This document shows positions 12,071 through 40,329 of a DNA stretch of 64,000 nt, one piece after another. Under the pieces are notes generated by a model. That model worked only from the letters and a program-made list of their open reading frames with translations. It did no database searches and had not been told where the DNA came from. The translations under genes and the position numbers were made by a program. Origin of the DNA: Paralichthys olivaceus (lineage: Eukaryota; Chordata; Actinopteri; Pleuronectiformes; Paralichthyidae); contig NC_091111.1 in the NCBI RefSeq assembly GCF_024713975.1, positions 19,552,501 to 19,616,500 on the forward strand, given 5' to 3'. The first letter of the stretch is position 1; each line of letters begins with the position of its first letter.

Positions 12071-12899
12071 ACACGACGTCACTGAACGAGCTCTTCTCCA
12101 TTATGTTCAGATCTGATTAGTGACGGCAGCAACTCAGTTTCATCCTCTCATCAAGATCATCGAGTGAGTTTCACAGTTTCTCACATGTTAAATATCTGTG
12201 GGAACAAGTTACTCTCACATTCACGTTGTTTTTAAAGATCTGAGCAGCAACACACAAAACACCAGCTTCTAATGAATCCAGAAGAAGTTTAGGTCTGAAT
12301 CAGTTTCAGTCGGACGTCCAGTCACAGGTAAATTACACCTGTGGCTGTTTGCTCCACGATGGATTCATTGATCCGTGGACTTCCTGGTCACGTGTTGCAG
12401 GACAGAGGAGGTCGGAGGTGAAGATGAAGAGTAAACTTCACCGACGTCAAATGAACAATAGACAGCAAACACTCTTCAATTAGCAGCAGCTGAAGTTTGA
12501 TCTGCACTGAACTCTTGATGCCGCGCTCGCCTGCGTCTGGCACCAGCACCTGCCGGCCTGGAACGAGCCCGAGGTTTGTTTGACTGTGTTTACTCTGCTG
12601 CTCTTTGTCTCCTCTGTGTTTGAGTGAGTCGGAGATAAGAGCGGACACGTGCAGCCGAGAGAAAATCAGCTGGGATTCAACTCGGAACAAAAACCGACTG
12701 TGGAGGAGATGAACTGAGACGTTTGTCGGATCAAAGCTTTTTCTGTTCGTGTTATTTGAACAGAACAAAGTCAAACAAATCAAAGACTCAATGACGGCTT
12801 TGATTTTTGTATTCGTGGTTTCGAAACAATCACATTAAGTCTCGAGAGACAGATTTCGAGTTGGACCTTATTGGACAGTGTTGTTGTCTTTGTGCAGGA

Positions 12900-13050
12900 G
12901 GTGAAGAAGTGAATGGATGAATGGATGAAAGTACAGATGGATGGATGGGTGATGATTTCATGAATGATTGATAAACGGATGAATATTAGAATGAATGGAT
13001 GAGTGATGAACACATGGATGGAGGTTTTCTGGATGAATGGATGAGTGACT
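12900..13050. repeat. Degenerate GGATGAAT array
   Basis: Many imperfect GGATGAAT, GGATGGAT and GATGAGTGA units over 150 bases make up a decayed tetranucleotide array. Confidence 0.75.
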
Positions 13051-13818
13051 GATTAAAAACCACCTGTGTGACACATTTTCATCAAAACAACAATAAAAGA
13101 AGTGAAAGTGGTTTCTCTCCTTCGTGTGTGTGTGTGTGTGTGCAGATGAACACATTCATCTACACACAGACACACACAGGGTGTAACCTGACTCCGTGTG
13201 CTAACGACATCACAGAGCAGTCGATGTCTGATTAAACTCCACAAATTCAATCTCACTGTGTCGCTTTCACGTCCGATAACAAGTCGTCTGAGGCAAACAC
13301 AGAACGAAGTTAGAATCCAGGATCGTTCTAAAACACGTGATTCTGTGATGATGATGTTGATCGAACCTTTTTAAGTCACGAGACAAGTTGGGATTTTTAT
13401 TTTTCTGTTCTTTATCTGGCACGTGACCAACAACGCTTTTAACTTGAAGTTTAATCTCATTATTCTGAGGAGCATCGTTGTTATGTTCGGATTTAATGTT
13501 CTGAAAATGTCAATAACAACAACGACGACGTCATCAGGATAAAACACAATCAGAGGATCAGTCGGGTTTTTGTGAATCGAACTGAAACCATCACGACAGG
13601 GTTTTAAAAAGTGGATTCATCCTCTGGAGACCACGAATATATTTCCACAAACCTTCAGTGGACCACAGTGTTGGATTGACATGAAGTCGCCGTGGCAACG
13701 TCACTGCACAATGAAAGCTTCATGTTTAGTTAAAGTGTGTGTGTGTGTGTTTTATCTGCAGCTCTTATCTGCAGCTGGTCTTCACCTGTCAGAGCTACAG
13801 CGAGACTGACGGTCGGCC

Positions 13819-13820
<2 letters not shown>

Positions 13821-13871
<51 letters not shown>
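13821..13871. repeat. (TG)n microsatellite
   Basis: Uninterrupted TG repeat of about 25 units, the longest dinucleotide array in the window. Confidence 0.95.
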
Positions 13872-13874
<3 letters not shown>

Positions 13875-15252
13875 GTCTTTCTTCATTATGGAACCAAACA
13901 GAAATGCATCAAGGTTTAATTTAAGATAAATAGGTTTGGTTAAGATGAAGGTATAAGTCAGGTTTAGGTAAGTTGGGTTTGGATCATCTGATTTATTCGA
14001 GTTTCACAGTTTCTTGTTGAAATCGGAGAAATGTGTAAACCAGCGAGAGAGGAGCTGCAGTAGAGCCCCCCCCCCCATGTGATTATTATTCGGTTGGCAC
14101 AGTTCAATGTCCCCTCGACTTCTCTCTGAACACGTCCTCAGGTGGATCTGACCTCCGTCCTCCCTGAGGCCGTCTCTATCTGATACGTCTTCAATCACAT
14201 GTGGGACAAACTGATTCGAACATCTGAGTCAGTTCAGCTCTAAAATTAATCTGCGTCCACGATGAGACACCTCGGTACAGGAACCACCTCTGGAGCTCTG
14301 ACACGGAACGTGACAGCGTGAGGTCGACGTCCAGCTGCTGCAGAGTTTCACTGAGGCTGGAGGAGGAGGAGGAGGAGGAGTGAAGGAGAAGGAGGAGGAG
14401 TGCAGGAATGTCTTTCACACGCAGAATGTTTTGTCTGAGTCGACCTCTGACCTCTGTCACACACAGTACACGACGCTGACCCTCACACTGTGCAGAGGTC
14501 AAACTTTCCTGTGGATCTTCTTTAATCAATAATCTGTTTCACACTCATCAGCTGTTCTGTCTCCAAACTGAACAAATCCGATCTTTAACTTATCGTAGAT
14601 CTGAAAACTAAAAGTTCTCTGATCGTCTCTGTGAAGGAAGATTATTTTCATCATATCAGTTATTTATATTTCATGATTTCACACTTTTCTTTTATAAATT
14701 TACTCATTTTTTCCCCAACTTTTTTCCCCATCCAGTATTTAATGTAAAAAAACATGTTTTTTGGTTTCAGTCTTTTAAAGTGAGTTTTCTTAAATTCTTG
14801 TTTTTAACATTCTATTCTATAATATATTATTTAGATTCCAGTATTTCCATGTTCTTTCTTTTTAATCTGCTTGTTGAGTATTTGTGTTATTTGTTGTATT
14901 TATATTTAAAGGTTTTCATGTCATTGCTCCACATTGTGACCAGGACTCCCTCTCAGTACTTCCTGCTTAAACAGAGGATAAAGAAAATACATAAATACCT
15001 CAACTTAGTACTACGTAAAAATCTCCTTGGTTTCACTGCACAGCTGACAACACGGATTATCGACTAATTCCAGTTTTTCCAAGTAACTTAACTTTGACTG
15101 TTTTTAACCCTAAAGGTGTAAAATCAGTCATCAACATGGACATTTTGAAGATTTGTTTCTAAATCACTGGAACATGATCTGGATCAGTTTCTGTTGTTGC
15201 TTGTTACGGAAGAAAAAAGATGGAAAAACAAACTTGTTTCTCAGTTTGGTTT

Positions 15253-15258
15253 TTTATT
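15253..15258 (-). terminator. Candidate insm1 poly(A) signal
   Basis: AATAAA on the minus strand (TTTATT on plus), about 1.06 kb downstream of the insm1 stop codon. That would give a 3' UTR of ordinary length for this gene. The call depends on no nearer signal being used, and transcript data would settle it. Confidence 0.35.
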
Positions 15259-15869
15259 CTTTTTTGGACATTTAGCAAAAATACTGCAGAAACATCCAAA
15301 GCAGTGTAAGAGCTACGGGCGACAAAGAAAAACCAGAAGAACAAAAACTTAAATAAAAAATCATGATTGCATCCAGTTATTATTCAAGAGCGGCTGATTG
15401 CTATAATGTCACTCGAACACACGGCGTCCTCACGTTTCAATAAGTTAAAATAAGACGTCGTGGAAAAACACAGCACGGGTCTGACGACACAGAGCAATAA
15501 TTTACACAAATAATTTAATAAATACAATAATAAATAGAACGTAGGAGTTGGATATAGTGTGAAGTGAGATACAGAAGAACCAGTGACACAAACAATCCGA
15601 TGAGTTTAAGGCAGTTTTACAGCAGGAGTCTCTAATCAAGGCATTAACGGCTACGCTAGTTTCATCTGGTTGTGTTTTCACCACAGATCCACGGATCCAC
15701 CGGCTCTATGTTAAAGCTACTCAGTGAGAGATGAGGTGTCTGGTTCCACAGGCCCGCCCCTCTCTTAGGTCTAGAAGCTAATAGCACTTGTGCAGAGATG
15801 CTAGAAAAATACATCAACAGTCTAACGCTTTAGGTTTTTAAGTGTGTGATGTCAAAGATCCTTTAAGGT

Positions 15870-15990
15870 GTCGGGTTGTAGGCCAGGGTGGGGGTTCGAA
15901 CACGCACCCAGTACCTGCTGACGTGTTCTGGAGCAAGGCACTGAACTCCTTCCAGCTGCAGGTGAGCGGCCGACCTCTGACCTTTTTAAA
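15870..15990 (+). repeat. Fish tRNA-derived SINE-like fragment
   Basis: It contains GGTTCGAAC (tRNA B-box type) followed by GAGCAAGGCACTGAACTCC and a CAGCTGCAGGTGAGCGGCC stretch. That order is typical of tRNA-headed teleost SINEs. It sits in what is probably the insm1 3' UTR, in antisense orientation to the gene. Family assignment is from memory. Confidence 0.5.
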
Positions 15991-16314
15991 AGTGGGTGCA
16001 TGGATGATGAAGGTTGGGACTTTCTGTTCGCTGCAAAAATAAACTTGAATTTCTCTCTTTGCCTCATTAAATGTGAAAAAAAAACAAAATTCCACTTGAT
16101 TCTTTTCTGATTTGTGCTTTTTTTAAACTAACGTCCCCAAATGAGTGAAAACCAATGAAGACATGAGATGATTTCAAAGAGTCAATAGAGACACTTTCAC
16201 AAAGTGCTCAGAGTCCAGACTTGATTGCATGTTGACATTCTGCAGTGAAGCGTCCGGTCACGATCACAAACCGGATTCCAGCTTCTCGGTGTGAACGAGG
16301 CCCGAGGACCCGGA

Positions 16315-17667
16315 TCAGCAGGCGGGGCGCAGCGGCACCTGCAGCAGGATCACCTGCCGGTTCTCGGACGGGTGGCACTTGTTGATGTGTCTGGTGAGTC
16401 CCGGGGAGCTGTAGAAGATGGCGGGGCAGTATTTGCACGAGTACACCTGTGAGGAGTGCAGCAGGCGGATGTGTCGCTCCTGACCGCCCCGGCTGCTGAA
16501 GCCCTCCCCGCACACCGGACACGCGTGGCCGGTGGAGGAGCTCAGGTTGAGCGGCGCCGCGCTCTGCTCGCAAGCCGCCGCGTCCGCCTCCTCCTCCGCC
16601 GGTTTGGCTCCGTGCTGTGACGCCAGGTGTTTCCTCAGGTACGCCTGACGTTTAAACTTCTTCCCACAGTGATGACAGTCGTACAGTCCCTCCTCGGAGC
16701 CGGACTCGGACGGCCCGGGGCTGGGTGTGTCCCTGTCACTAGAGTCCTTCGGCTCCTCCGCCGCTGGTTTACCGGACGCGGGGACCTTGTCTCCCTCCGC
16801 TGGACTCTGCTGCTTCGGTTTGTGCCACCGCCGGTGCGAGGCCAGGTTGGCCGGGCAGCTGAACACCTTGTCGCACTCCGGGCACCGGTACTCGACCCGG
16901 ATGATCCTGGAGCACTTGTGCTGCGCCAGAGCGAACGGGTCCGCGTACGCCTCCCGGCACAGCTGGCACACGAACTCTCCCAGCGGGTGGTGGTCTCCTC
17001 CGGTGAGCGGAGGTCTGGGAGGCTTCTGGTCCACCGGAGCCTCTTTAATCTTGAGCCCGAGAACCGGAGACGTGGTGACATCATCCTCAAAGTGCAGTTT
17101 CCGGATGGCTTTGGTTTTCTTGGACGCCGGTTTGCTTTTGCGCTCGGTGTCGCTGGACGGTCGCTTGGTCCCGGCGGTGGAGGAGGCGGCGGGGAGCGTC
17201 CCGGTGGAGGAGGCTCCGGTGCCGGTGCGGTTGCTGTTGCTGGAGGCGATCTTCAGGTCCACCGGGGCGAAGAGGTGATCCAGGGCGGTGAGCGCCGCGG
17301 GTGTGGGGAACGACTCCGCGGAAACCGGCGATCCGAGGTTGAAGCGCCTCTCGAAGTAGGAGCGGTCGTGGTCCTGGCTGACGGGGCGGGTGGGGCTGTA
17401 CAGCGCCTGGTTCACCGCCTCCGGGTTCCCGAACTGAACCGGTTTAGCGCCCCGCTCCGGGGCTGTGGCCGCCGCCCCGCAGGTGGGCGTCGGCGTCTGT
17501 GCGCGCACCGGGACGGAGAAGAGAGACGCGGAGGAGGAGGAGGAGGACGGAGGCAGCGCTGGTGGCGCGTCTGCAGCCGCCGGCTCCGCTTCCTCCTCAT
17601 CAGACCGAACCCGGTACGACACCGGGTTGGTTTTCTTGTTCCTTTTCACCAGGAACCCTCGGGGCAT
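16315..17667 (-). CDS. insm1: Insulinoma-associated protein 1 (zinc-finger repressor)
   Basis: Intronless 450-residue protein. It starts with MPRGFLVKR, the SNAG repression motif known to recruit the LSD1/CoREST histone demethylase complex; that motif fixes the start at 17667 although the frame stays open to 17823. A long low-complexity, Ser/Pro/Ala-rich middle contains a basic segment at about residues 168-190 ([19 protein letters not shown]), a likely nuclear signal. Five zinc fingers follow: finger 1 at about 232-252 is C2HC (C234, C237, H250, C252), and fingers 2-5 at about 260-282, 329-352, 381-404 and 409-432 are C2H2. INSM1 is known to act in the nucleus during neuroendocrine, pancreatic and neuronal differentiation. 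The coding region is a GC-rich CpG-dense island. Which teleost paralogue (insm1a or insm1b) this is cannot be told here; the cfap61-crnkl1-naa20 neighbours support INSM1 over INSM2. Confidence 0.97.
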   Translation of the reverse strand: MPRGFLVKRNKKTNPVSYRVRSDEEEAEPAAADAPPALPPSSSSSSASLFSVPVRAQTPTPTCGAAATAPERGAKPVQFGNPEAVNQALYSPTRPVSQDHDRSYFERRFNLGSPVSAESFPTPAALTALDHLFAPVDLKIASSNSNRTGTGASSTGTLPAASSTAGTKRPSSDTERKSKPASKKTKAIRKLHFEDDVTTSPVLGLKIKEAPVDQKPPRPPLTGGDHHPLGEFVCQLCREAYADPFALAQHKCSRIIRVEYRCPECDKVFSCPANLASHRRWHKPKQQSPAEGDKVPASGKPAAEEPKDSSDRDTPSPGPSESGSEEGLYDCHHCGKKFKRQAYLRKHLASQHGAKPAEEEADAAACEQSAAPLNLSSSTGHACPVCGEGFSSRGGQERHIRLLHSSQVYSCKYCPAIFYSSPGLTRHINKCHPSENRQVILLQVPLRPAC

Positions 17668-17743
17668 GTCGGCGCCGGACGGACGGATGAAGGCACTTTG
17701 GACGCGGAGCACAAATCCACTTTCAGCCGCGCACGGACTCAAA

Positions 17744-17749
17744 CATCTG
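17744..17749 (-). promoter_or_regulatory. E-box CAGATG upstream of insm1
   Basis: CAGATG on the minus strand, 77 bases upstream of the insm1 start codon. NEUROD1/NEUROG-type bHLH factors bind CAGATG, and the human INSM1 promoter is reported to be NEUROD1-driven through E-boxes. At this distance it may lie in the 5' UTR. Confidence 0.35.
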
Positions 17750-17992
17750 ATGCGTCCTTCAGTCTCGTGTCCTACTGGTCGTGTGTCCTCCTCCAGAGCA
17801 TGTTTCTCCTCAGCATAGCTCAACTCTTCTTTTTAACACACATGATGACATTGTTCCTCGGCCCCTCGTTGCCTCATCCCCGACCAATCAGGAGGAGCCG
17901 CGGTCCCCTGTGGATTTGGAGAGTGGGTGTGGGAGGATGGAGAGGAGGGAGGATGGAGAGGGGAGGGGGGGGGGGTGTTGCAGATTGCAAAG

Positions 17993-17998
17993 CAGATG
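17993..17998 (+). promoter_or_regulatory. E-box CAGATG in insm1 proximal promoter
   Basis: CAGATG lies about 330 bases upstream of the insm1 start and 11 bases from a TATA-like AATAAAA (minus strand, 18009-18015). A bHLH site next to a core-promoter-like element fits the known proneural control of INSM1. The flanking G9+ tract at 17965-17975 adds to a G-rich promoter. Confidence 0.4.
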
Positions 17999-18008
17999 TA
18001 CCTGAGGG

Positions 18009-18015
18009 TTTTATT
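18009..18015 (-). promoter_or_regulatory. TATA-like element, insm1
   Basis: AATAAAA read on the minus strand, 342 bases upstream of the start codon. It would place a transcription start near 17980 and give a 5' UTR of about 310 bases. Weak match, position-supported only. Confidence 0.25.
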
Positions 18016-18479
18016 GTGTCCCTCCTCCTCCTCCTCCTCTACACTCTCCCTCCTCCTCCTCCTCTCGGGCACACGCCAGGAGCCTCCTGCTTTTACGGTC
18101 TGATGACTCTGTATAGAACTCCACACGTGCCTCGGCTCTGTGTCTCCTCCGGCTGCTGGAGCCTCTGATGTGACATCCGCCCAACGTGACGCGTCAGAAC
18201 GAGGGGACCAGAAAATGGACCTTTACGCACCGGAGCCCGTGGATCAGTCCGAGTTTGTGTTGAACTAAAAACTCTGAAAGTAAAAACAGATTCATCGTCA
18301 AACAGCAGCTCCGCCCCTGAACGAATCTGGTTTAAATCTTATTTTACTGTTCGAGTCTCAGGTTTTAAAAACGTGAGGATCGTTTTTTTACGCGCAGAAT
18401 AACGAGGATGGATTCAAACATTAGAAATAACCAAACATCTCCGAACCTGCGGCTCTGGTGTGACAGTTAACTCCGGACA

Positions 18480-18740
18480 TATGAATCCGTCATTTCACGC
18501 ATACATAATTAATGGCGAGAGGAGGGTTTCCTGCTTTGCATCACAATGGCAGCGCTTGTGCAAGCTGTAGAGCCTCCGTGATTGGAAAGGAAATTGCACA
18601 GTTAAAGAAAGCGGGTGGGTTGGGATTGGGGGGGGGGGGGGGGGGGGGCAGTAGAAGAAAGTGGGGGCCCCCAGGAGCAATCTGGCCCCCAGATACTGTC
18701 GGCGCGTGCTGTGCGTAATTAGTGCGCTCTTTCTGTCTCC
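18480..18740. promoter_or_regulatory. Candidate conserved element upstream of insm1
   Basis: An island 0.8-1.1 kb upstream of insm1 with ACATAATTAATGG, TTTGCATCACAATGG (octamer-like followed by a SOX-type ACAATGG), GATTGGAAAGG and CGTAATTAGTGCG sites. A G21 homopolymer (18628-18648) interrupts it. Octamer plus SOX sites side by side are typical of neural enhancers. Inference. Confidence 0.4.
18628..18648 (+). repeat. G21 homopolymer
   Basis: Twenty-one consecutive G, the longest G run in the window, inside the candidate insm1 upstream element. Potential G-quadruplex. Confidence 0.9.
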
Positions 18741-19497
18741 AAATGGGGCAAACCGAGATTAAAAGGACAAAAACATGAAACCCAATTCCAGCGCGTCCAG
18801 ACTGACCCGGTCAGGACATGAGTCTGCACCGTGAGGCATGATGGGATGTCTGGTTTTAAATCTCAGGGAGTTTGGTGAAATAATAAATCATCAGCAACAA
18901 CCTTCCTCATTCTCTGGATTCTCAAGAAAAACTCATTTAGAGAAAATCCCTGTAAACAAGTGGCTCTGTGCTGGAAACAGTTGAATAATAATCCTTTCAA
19001 ACTTAATTCAAGAAAACAAACAAACTCTTTAGAAACATTTCACATCATTGTAAAGGTTTAGTCAGAATATATATAGAATATACATCGTAATGTATAAATA
19101 CTATGAACAGCTCAGAAATCCAGATGATCATCATCATATCTCAAAATGTTCACTACTCACTCACATGTTGAATAAGATGGGTCCTTGTGTGAAATATAGA
19201 AACTCTGCAATAACCAGAACATTAATTATTAAATACAATAAAACTTTGAACTGTTTCAAATCTAAACTGGAGAATTTGAAATATGACGCAGCAACAAAAT
19301 GCAGAGAAAACAACACAACGAAGCGACTGTGGGACTAAATGTAAAATATGAGATAAAACAACATGAAACTAAGAAAATAAGAAGTTATCAGAAATGAACA
19401 TGAGATTAATGAGCGTCAGACAAATTATAAATAAAAGTCTACAGGATGTCGGAGGGTTTTCATCGTCTGTTTTCAGCTTGTTTGCAGGACACGAGCT

Positions 19498-19499
<2 letters not shown>

Positions 19500-19540
<41 letters not shown>
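19500..19540. repeat. (TG)n microsatellite
   Basis: Uninterrupted TG repeat of about 20 units. Confidence 0.95.
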
Positions 19541-19541
<1 letters not shown>

Positions 19542-19816
19542 TTATTTTCCTGACAGACTTCAGTTCAGCCTCATTAGCATACAGCTGTAGAGTTACACCC
19601 CCCCCCCCATGAAGCCACACATCCACTTTCATGTGCAGCCGCTGTGATTGGTCACGCTGCTGCAGAGTCACCGAGGGCAGAGGTCGGTTACAGTTGGCAC
19701 GTTACGGACGACGAGATGTTTTTGTTGGAAATAAAAAGAGAAATGTCAGAAATCATCTGTGTCATGTTTCAGTCAAACAGGTTTTCGTGGCTTGATGTTT
19801 AAAAGACAAATGTTTT

Positions 19817-19822
19817 TTTAAT
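19817..19822 (-). terminator. Candidate cfap61 poly(A) signal
   Basis: ATTAAA on the minus strand, about 210 bases downstream of the cfap61 stop codon at 20030-20032. It is the nearest standard hexamer I found, but position is its only support. Confidence 0.3.
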
Positions 19823-20029
19823 GAAACAAGAAACATTTGGATAAAATGTGAATTCAACTCCTGGAAAAGTTCAAATCTTTACATTCAAGGGAAAATCCTA
19901 AGAATTGGTCAAACATAAAAGTTTCAGTGACTTTATCCATTTTTTAAAATTGTGTTCCTTTGTGCAACATTGCAGGACACAGCACGCTGGTGGGTGTGAC
20001 AGTGTGTGTTCGGTTTGTGAGCTGTTGGG

Positions 20030-37665
<17,636 letters not shown>

Positions 37666-37802
37666 TGGAATTGGTTACAAGAATACAAAAAATAAAATAA
37701 GGATTAGACCATTATTTAATATTTTAAAAACTAGCTTCACGTGCTACACTGTTCGGAGGCAGCTGCCTCATCAAAGGCAGCTTTGTCCAGATTCATACTC
37801 AC

Positions 37803-37902
37803 CTGATCCACCGAAGCTCCAACAGGGTGATCCAGGAAGGAAGCGTGGGCCAAGATGTCGTCTTTTCTCTTCGTCAGAGTCACAGCCAGGTTGGCTTTTT
37901 CT
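37803..37902 (-). pseudogene. Duplicate cfap61 exon 2 (outer copy, shortened)
   Basis: About 90 percent identical by eye to the 5' two-thirds of cfap61 exon 2 and in an open frame (EKANLAVTLTKRKDDILAHA and on to VDQ). The acceptor is conserved. A deletion removed the last roughly 50 bases of the exon and joined it directly to a GTGAGTATG donor, so the shortened exon still ends in phase 0 and could splice in frame to exon 3. It lies only 138 bases upstream of the functional exon 1. It may be a relic or an alternative exon. Confidence 0.8.
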
Positions 37903-37990
37903 CTGGATGGGACAAGAGAGCAGATAAGACAGAGAAACAAGAATCAGGAAATTCTGTGTAAACGACATTAAACTCAGATCTAACAAACAG

Positions 37991-39536
37991 ATTTCACGAC
38001 ATCTCCCTTTGTGGTAGTGATTTCAACTATTTGTTTTATGAGGATGGAGATTACCATCTTTCTCTTTTAGCAGCAATATTACATTTATGAAACATGAGTA
38101 CTACATTGGATTGAAATAAAATTGTAACTTTGATAAAAACAGTACAAGGAAACAACTATGGCATCAAACACAACTACATTCACATGATTAAACACACTAG
38201 TACATGTAGACAAGTTAAAATACATAAGTATAACATGAACATTCAGTGCTGCATGAAATTAAACCAAGACAATGACACCACACAGTATTGTAATAAACTT
38301 TATTTGTTGGAGAATTAAAGGTTGTGTGAAGCCATTAGCTCAGTCTGGTCCAAGACAGAAATTCACCCACACGGAATAAAACAACCTTTATTTATGAGAG
38401 TCACAGGCCAGAAACAAAAAGCAAGAAGCTGCACAGAGACCAACGATAGGAAGAGGCAGCCACACAACGAACACAGCAATCACCACGAGACACAGGAGTG
38501 AAGTGAAGACTGAAGCAGAACTCCCTCTGAATGAACGAGGCTCTCACACGTGACACCTCTTTAAAAACTAGTTGATGAGAAAACACAACAATTCATTTTC
38601 TCCCGAAAAGTTAACCTGGAACATAAAAGTGAGTTGACTTATCTCCATTAATCCGCCACAGACTCCGTCCACGTGGGACTGAAACACGGAGCTCCGGGTG
38701 GAATCAGGAGCTGTGTCTGCTAAAAGCTGCAGAGTCTCGGAGCAGCTGCTGCGGCCTGACCTCACGTTCACACCGGAGCCAGGTGAGACTCAGCGCGTCA
38801 TCATCAGTCGTCTCAGGTGCGCGGGAAGTCCACACTGCGGGGGCGTGTCCACAGGAAGAGGACCCTCCCCTTCTCCCCCTCCCCCCCCCTCCCCCCCAGC
38901 TACAGACCAACAGGAAGCCAACATTTAAACTTTAAATCTTTTCACTGTTACAAATAAAAACGAGTTTCAGCTCCTGAAAATTAAAAAGCTTTAAACTTGA
39001 CCACACTTGGAAAATACTGATAGATTTTAATTAATATTATAATTTGTTAATAAGTATAATTACGTCTGTTTATTATATTTTTGTCTCATGAGTTCACAGT
39101 GATACTGGGAATCTTTCTCCTTCTGATATCAGGCTGCTCAACTCATTTGAAATGATTCTTACGTGCTAACACGTGTAACACATGAATAGTTAAGATCTAA
39201 TTATTGTCTTTTTATTGCTCTTTCATTGACCTCATTAACTTGATTCCCTTCACTGACCTGTGCTTTCTGACTGTGTGTGTGTGTGTGTGTGAACACATTA
39301 AGATGAATTGAATCCTCGGGATCGATAACGTTGAATCTGAATATTTATCACAATCGGTTTGCATTTGTTCATGTGAAACTTTGTTTTAAAGTTAATTTAA
39401 AACCAAACTGAACGCCATTTTAACTATGAACAGAGTAACGAGTCCCTCGGGTGGTTGGTTCAGTGAAAGGATTCAGTGTTTGATGATGAGCTCCTCTGAA
39501 GTTCACCAGCTCAGGATCTTTATCAGTAAAGTTTAG
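37991..39536. other. Extra 1.5-kb segment in the duplicated cfap61 intron
   Basis: The inner copy has about 100 bases between exons 1 and 2; the outer copy has about 1.64 kb. The excess begins after AAACTCAGATCTAACAAAC and ends before GTTTCTCTTACAGCAG, so it looks inserted, or lost from the inner copy. It includes an AT-rich part (38000-38330), a GC-rich exon-like island (38640-38930), a C-rich run (38875-38899) and a short TG repeat (39274-39292). Confidence 0.6.
38370..38930 (-). other. Transcript-like island, identity unknown
   Basis: On the minus strand, a GC-rich patch (38640-38930) with short open frames is followed by AT-richer DNA and an AATAAA hexamer at 38387-38392 with a GT-rich downstream element. 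That is the layout of a small transcription unit or retroposed 3' end. The open frame at 38568-38771 (67 codons) resembles no protein I know. It may be non-coding RNA, a degraded retrocopy or chance. Confidence 0.25.
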
Positions 39537-39546
39537 TTTCTCTTAC

Positions 39547-39660
39547 AGCAGTTGAATGTTTTCACTCGTCAGAGCTCCGGAGCTGAGGAGGCTGTCGATC
39601 AACCTGAGACCCGCAGAGTGACTCCTCCTCGCGGCCACAGCCTCCACCTCCTCCCCGCCG
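39547..39660 (-). pseudogene. Duplicate cfap61 exon 1 (outer copy, no start codon)
   Basis: Its GGGGAGGAGGTGGAGGC core, AGCTCTGACG block and donor CTGCT|GTAAGAGAAAC match cfap61 exon 1 at 37517-37650. In the matching frame it reads GGEEVEAVAARRS on to a terminal IQLL, but an in-frame TGA lies upstream with no ATG between, so it cannot start the protein. It is the copy next to the shared promoter and X-box, so it is plausibly a 5' UTR exon of the live gene, spliced to exon 1 at 37665. Confidence 0.7.
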
Positions 39661-39948
39661 CCTGCTCCTCTCTGTGCTCGCCTTCACCGGAGATAAAACT
39701 CTTTTTAAATATTCGAAGACTCGGTGAACAACGGAACTAGCTTCACATGCTAACTCCAGTTTCTCTGTAACTGTCGCCGGCTGTTGCCATGGTAGCAGAA
39801 CGCTGCAGCAAGGGCTCATGGGTAACTCGCAAGGCCCCCTGGGAACTTTAATGGCGGCGCTCGCTGGCGGACGCAGACACGTCGTGGAAACGCTTTAAAC
39901 CGGCTCGTTGGAAACTTTCCTCCGCGCTCCGTTGAAGCCGTCGGCACC
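39661..39948. promoter_or_regulatory. Bidirectional promoter, cfap61 / crnkl1
   Basis: Divergent genes with under 300 bases between the outer cfap61 exon copy and the crnkl1 start codon. GC-richer than its flanks, no TATA box in the crnkl1 direction, an AATGGCGGC YY1-like site at 39850-39858, and the X-box. This is the layout of a TATA-less CpG promoter shared by a housekeeping gene and a ciliary gene. Confidence 0.6.
39783..39796 (-). promoter_or_regulatory. RFX X-box in shared cfap61/crnkl1 promoter
   Basis: On the minus strand the sequence is GCTACCATGGCAAC. It fits the X-box consensus RYYNYY-N(1-3)-RRNRAC at every position with a 2-base spacer, and is nearly palindromic. RFX factors activate genes of motile cilia through such sites close to the promoter. 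It lies about 120 bases upstream of the outer exon 1 copy in the cfap61 direction and 153 bases upstream of the crnkl1 ATG. Confidence 0.65.
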
Positions 39949-40280
39949 ATGGCGTCCACCGCGGCGGGGAAGCAGCGGATCCCGAAGGTGGCGAAGGTAA
40001 ATACGAGGGAAACCGAAACACGAGACCAGGGCCGTGAGCTGACTTCTGCTAAGCTAATGCTAACGGGCAGCGGTAAAGTTTGACGGACGAACTTTGACGG
40101 ATCGAGCTCACGTTTGCTTTCGGGATTCAGATTTTATTCACCTGAACATTTGCATAAGATCGTTGATTAAAGCATTAATATACAAAGGATCGTGTGAGCC
40201 CGACAGAAATGTCATCAGCCGCAATAACAGTTCCTGCTCCCTGTGGAAGCTAACACACACACTGTACATGCAGAGAAGCT

Positions 40281-40329
<49 letters not shown>

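Larger units (their letters stand above)
5621..15252. other. Intergenic, no gene seen
   Basis: About 9.6 kb with no recognisable exon. It contains seven dinucleotide microsatellites, two minisatellite-like arrays (9878-9925 and 10256-10385), a degenerate GGAT-type array (12900-13050), a GAG-rich patch (about 14360-14400) and a very AT-rich block (14640-15120). Enhancer-like islands at 6885-7030, 7920-8060, 8330-8560 and 11930-12070 are rich in TAAT/ATTA sites and are listed separately. Confidence 0.6.
18741..20029. other. Spacer between cfap61 3' end and insm1
   Basis: AT-rich spacer with no exon seen. It contains a TG microsatellite (19500-19540) and a C9 run at about 19600. ATTAAA on the minus strand at 19817-19822 is a possible cfap61 poly(A) signal about 210 bases after its stop. 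Confidence 0.6.

Noticed and set aside
14780-15067. 95-codon plus-strand open frame
   Set aside because: It lies in a very AT-rich block and encodes a Phe/Leu/Tyr-rich product; no splice sites, promoter or family resemblance.
17668-17823. 52-residue N-terminal extension of insm1
   Set aside because: The SNAG motif must be N-terminal to work, and MPRGFLVKR at 17667 is the family start; upstream codons show no conservation I recognise.
16627-18168. 513-codon open frame on the plus strand, antisense to insm1
   Set aside because: It is a by-product of the GC-rich, CpG-dense insm1 coding sequence. The translation is Arg/Gly-rich with no domain, and the minus strand carries an unmistakable SNAG and zinc-finger protein.
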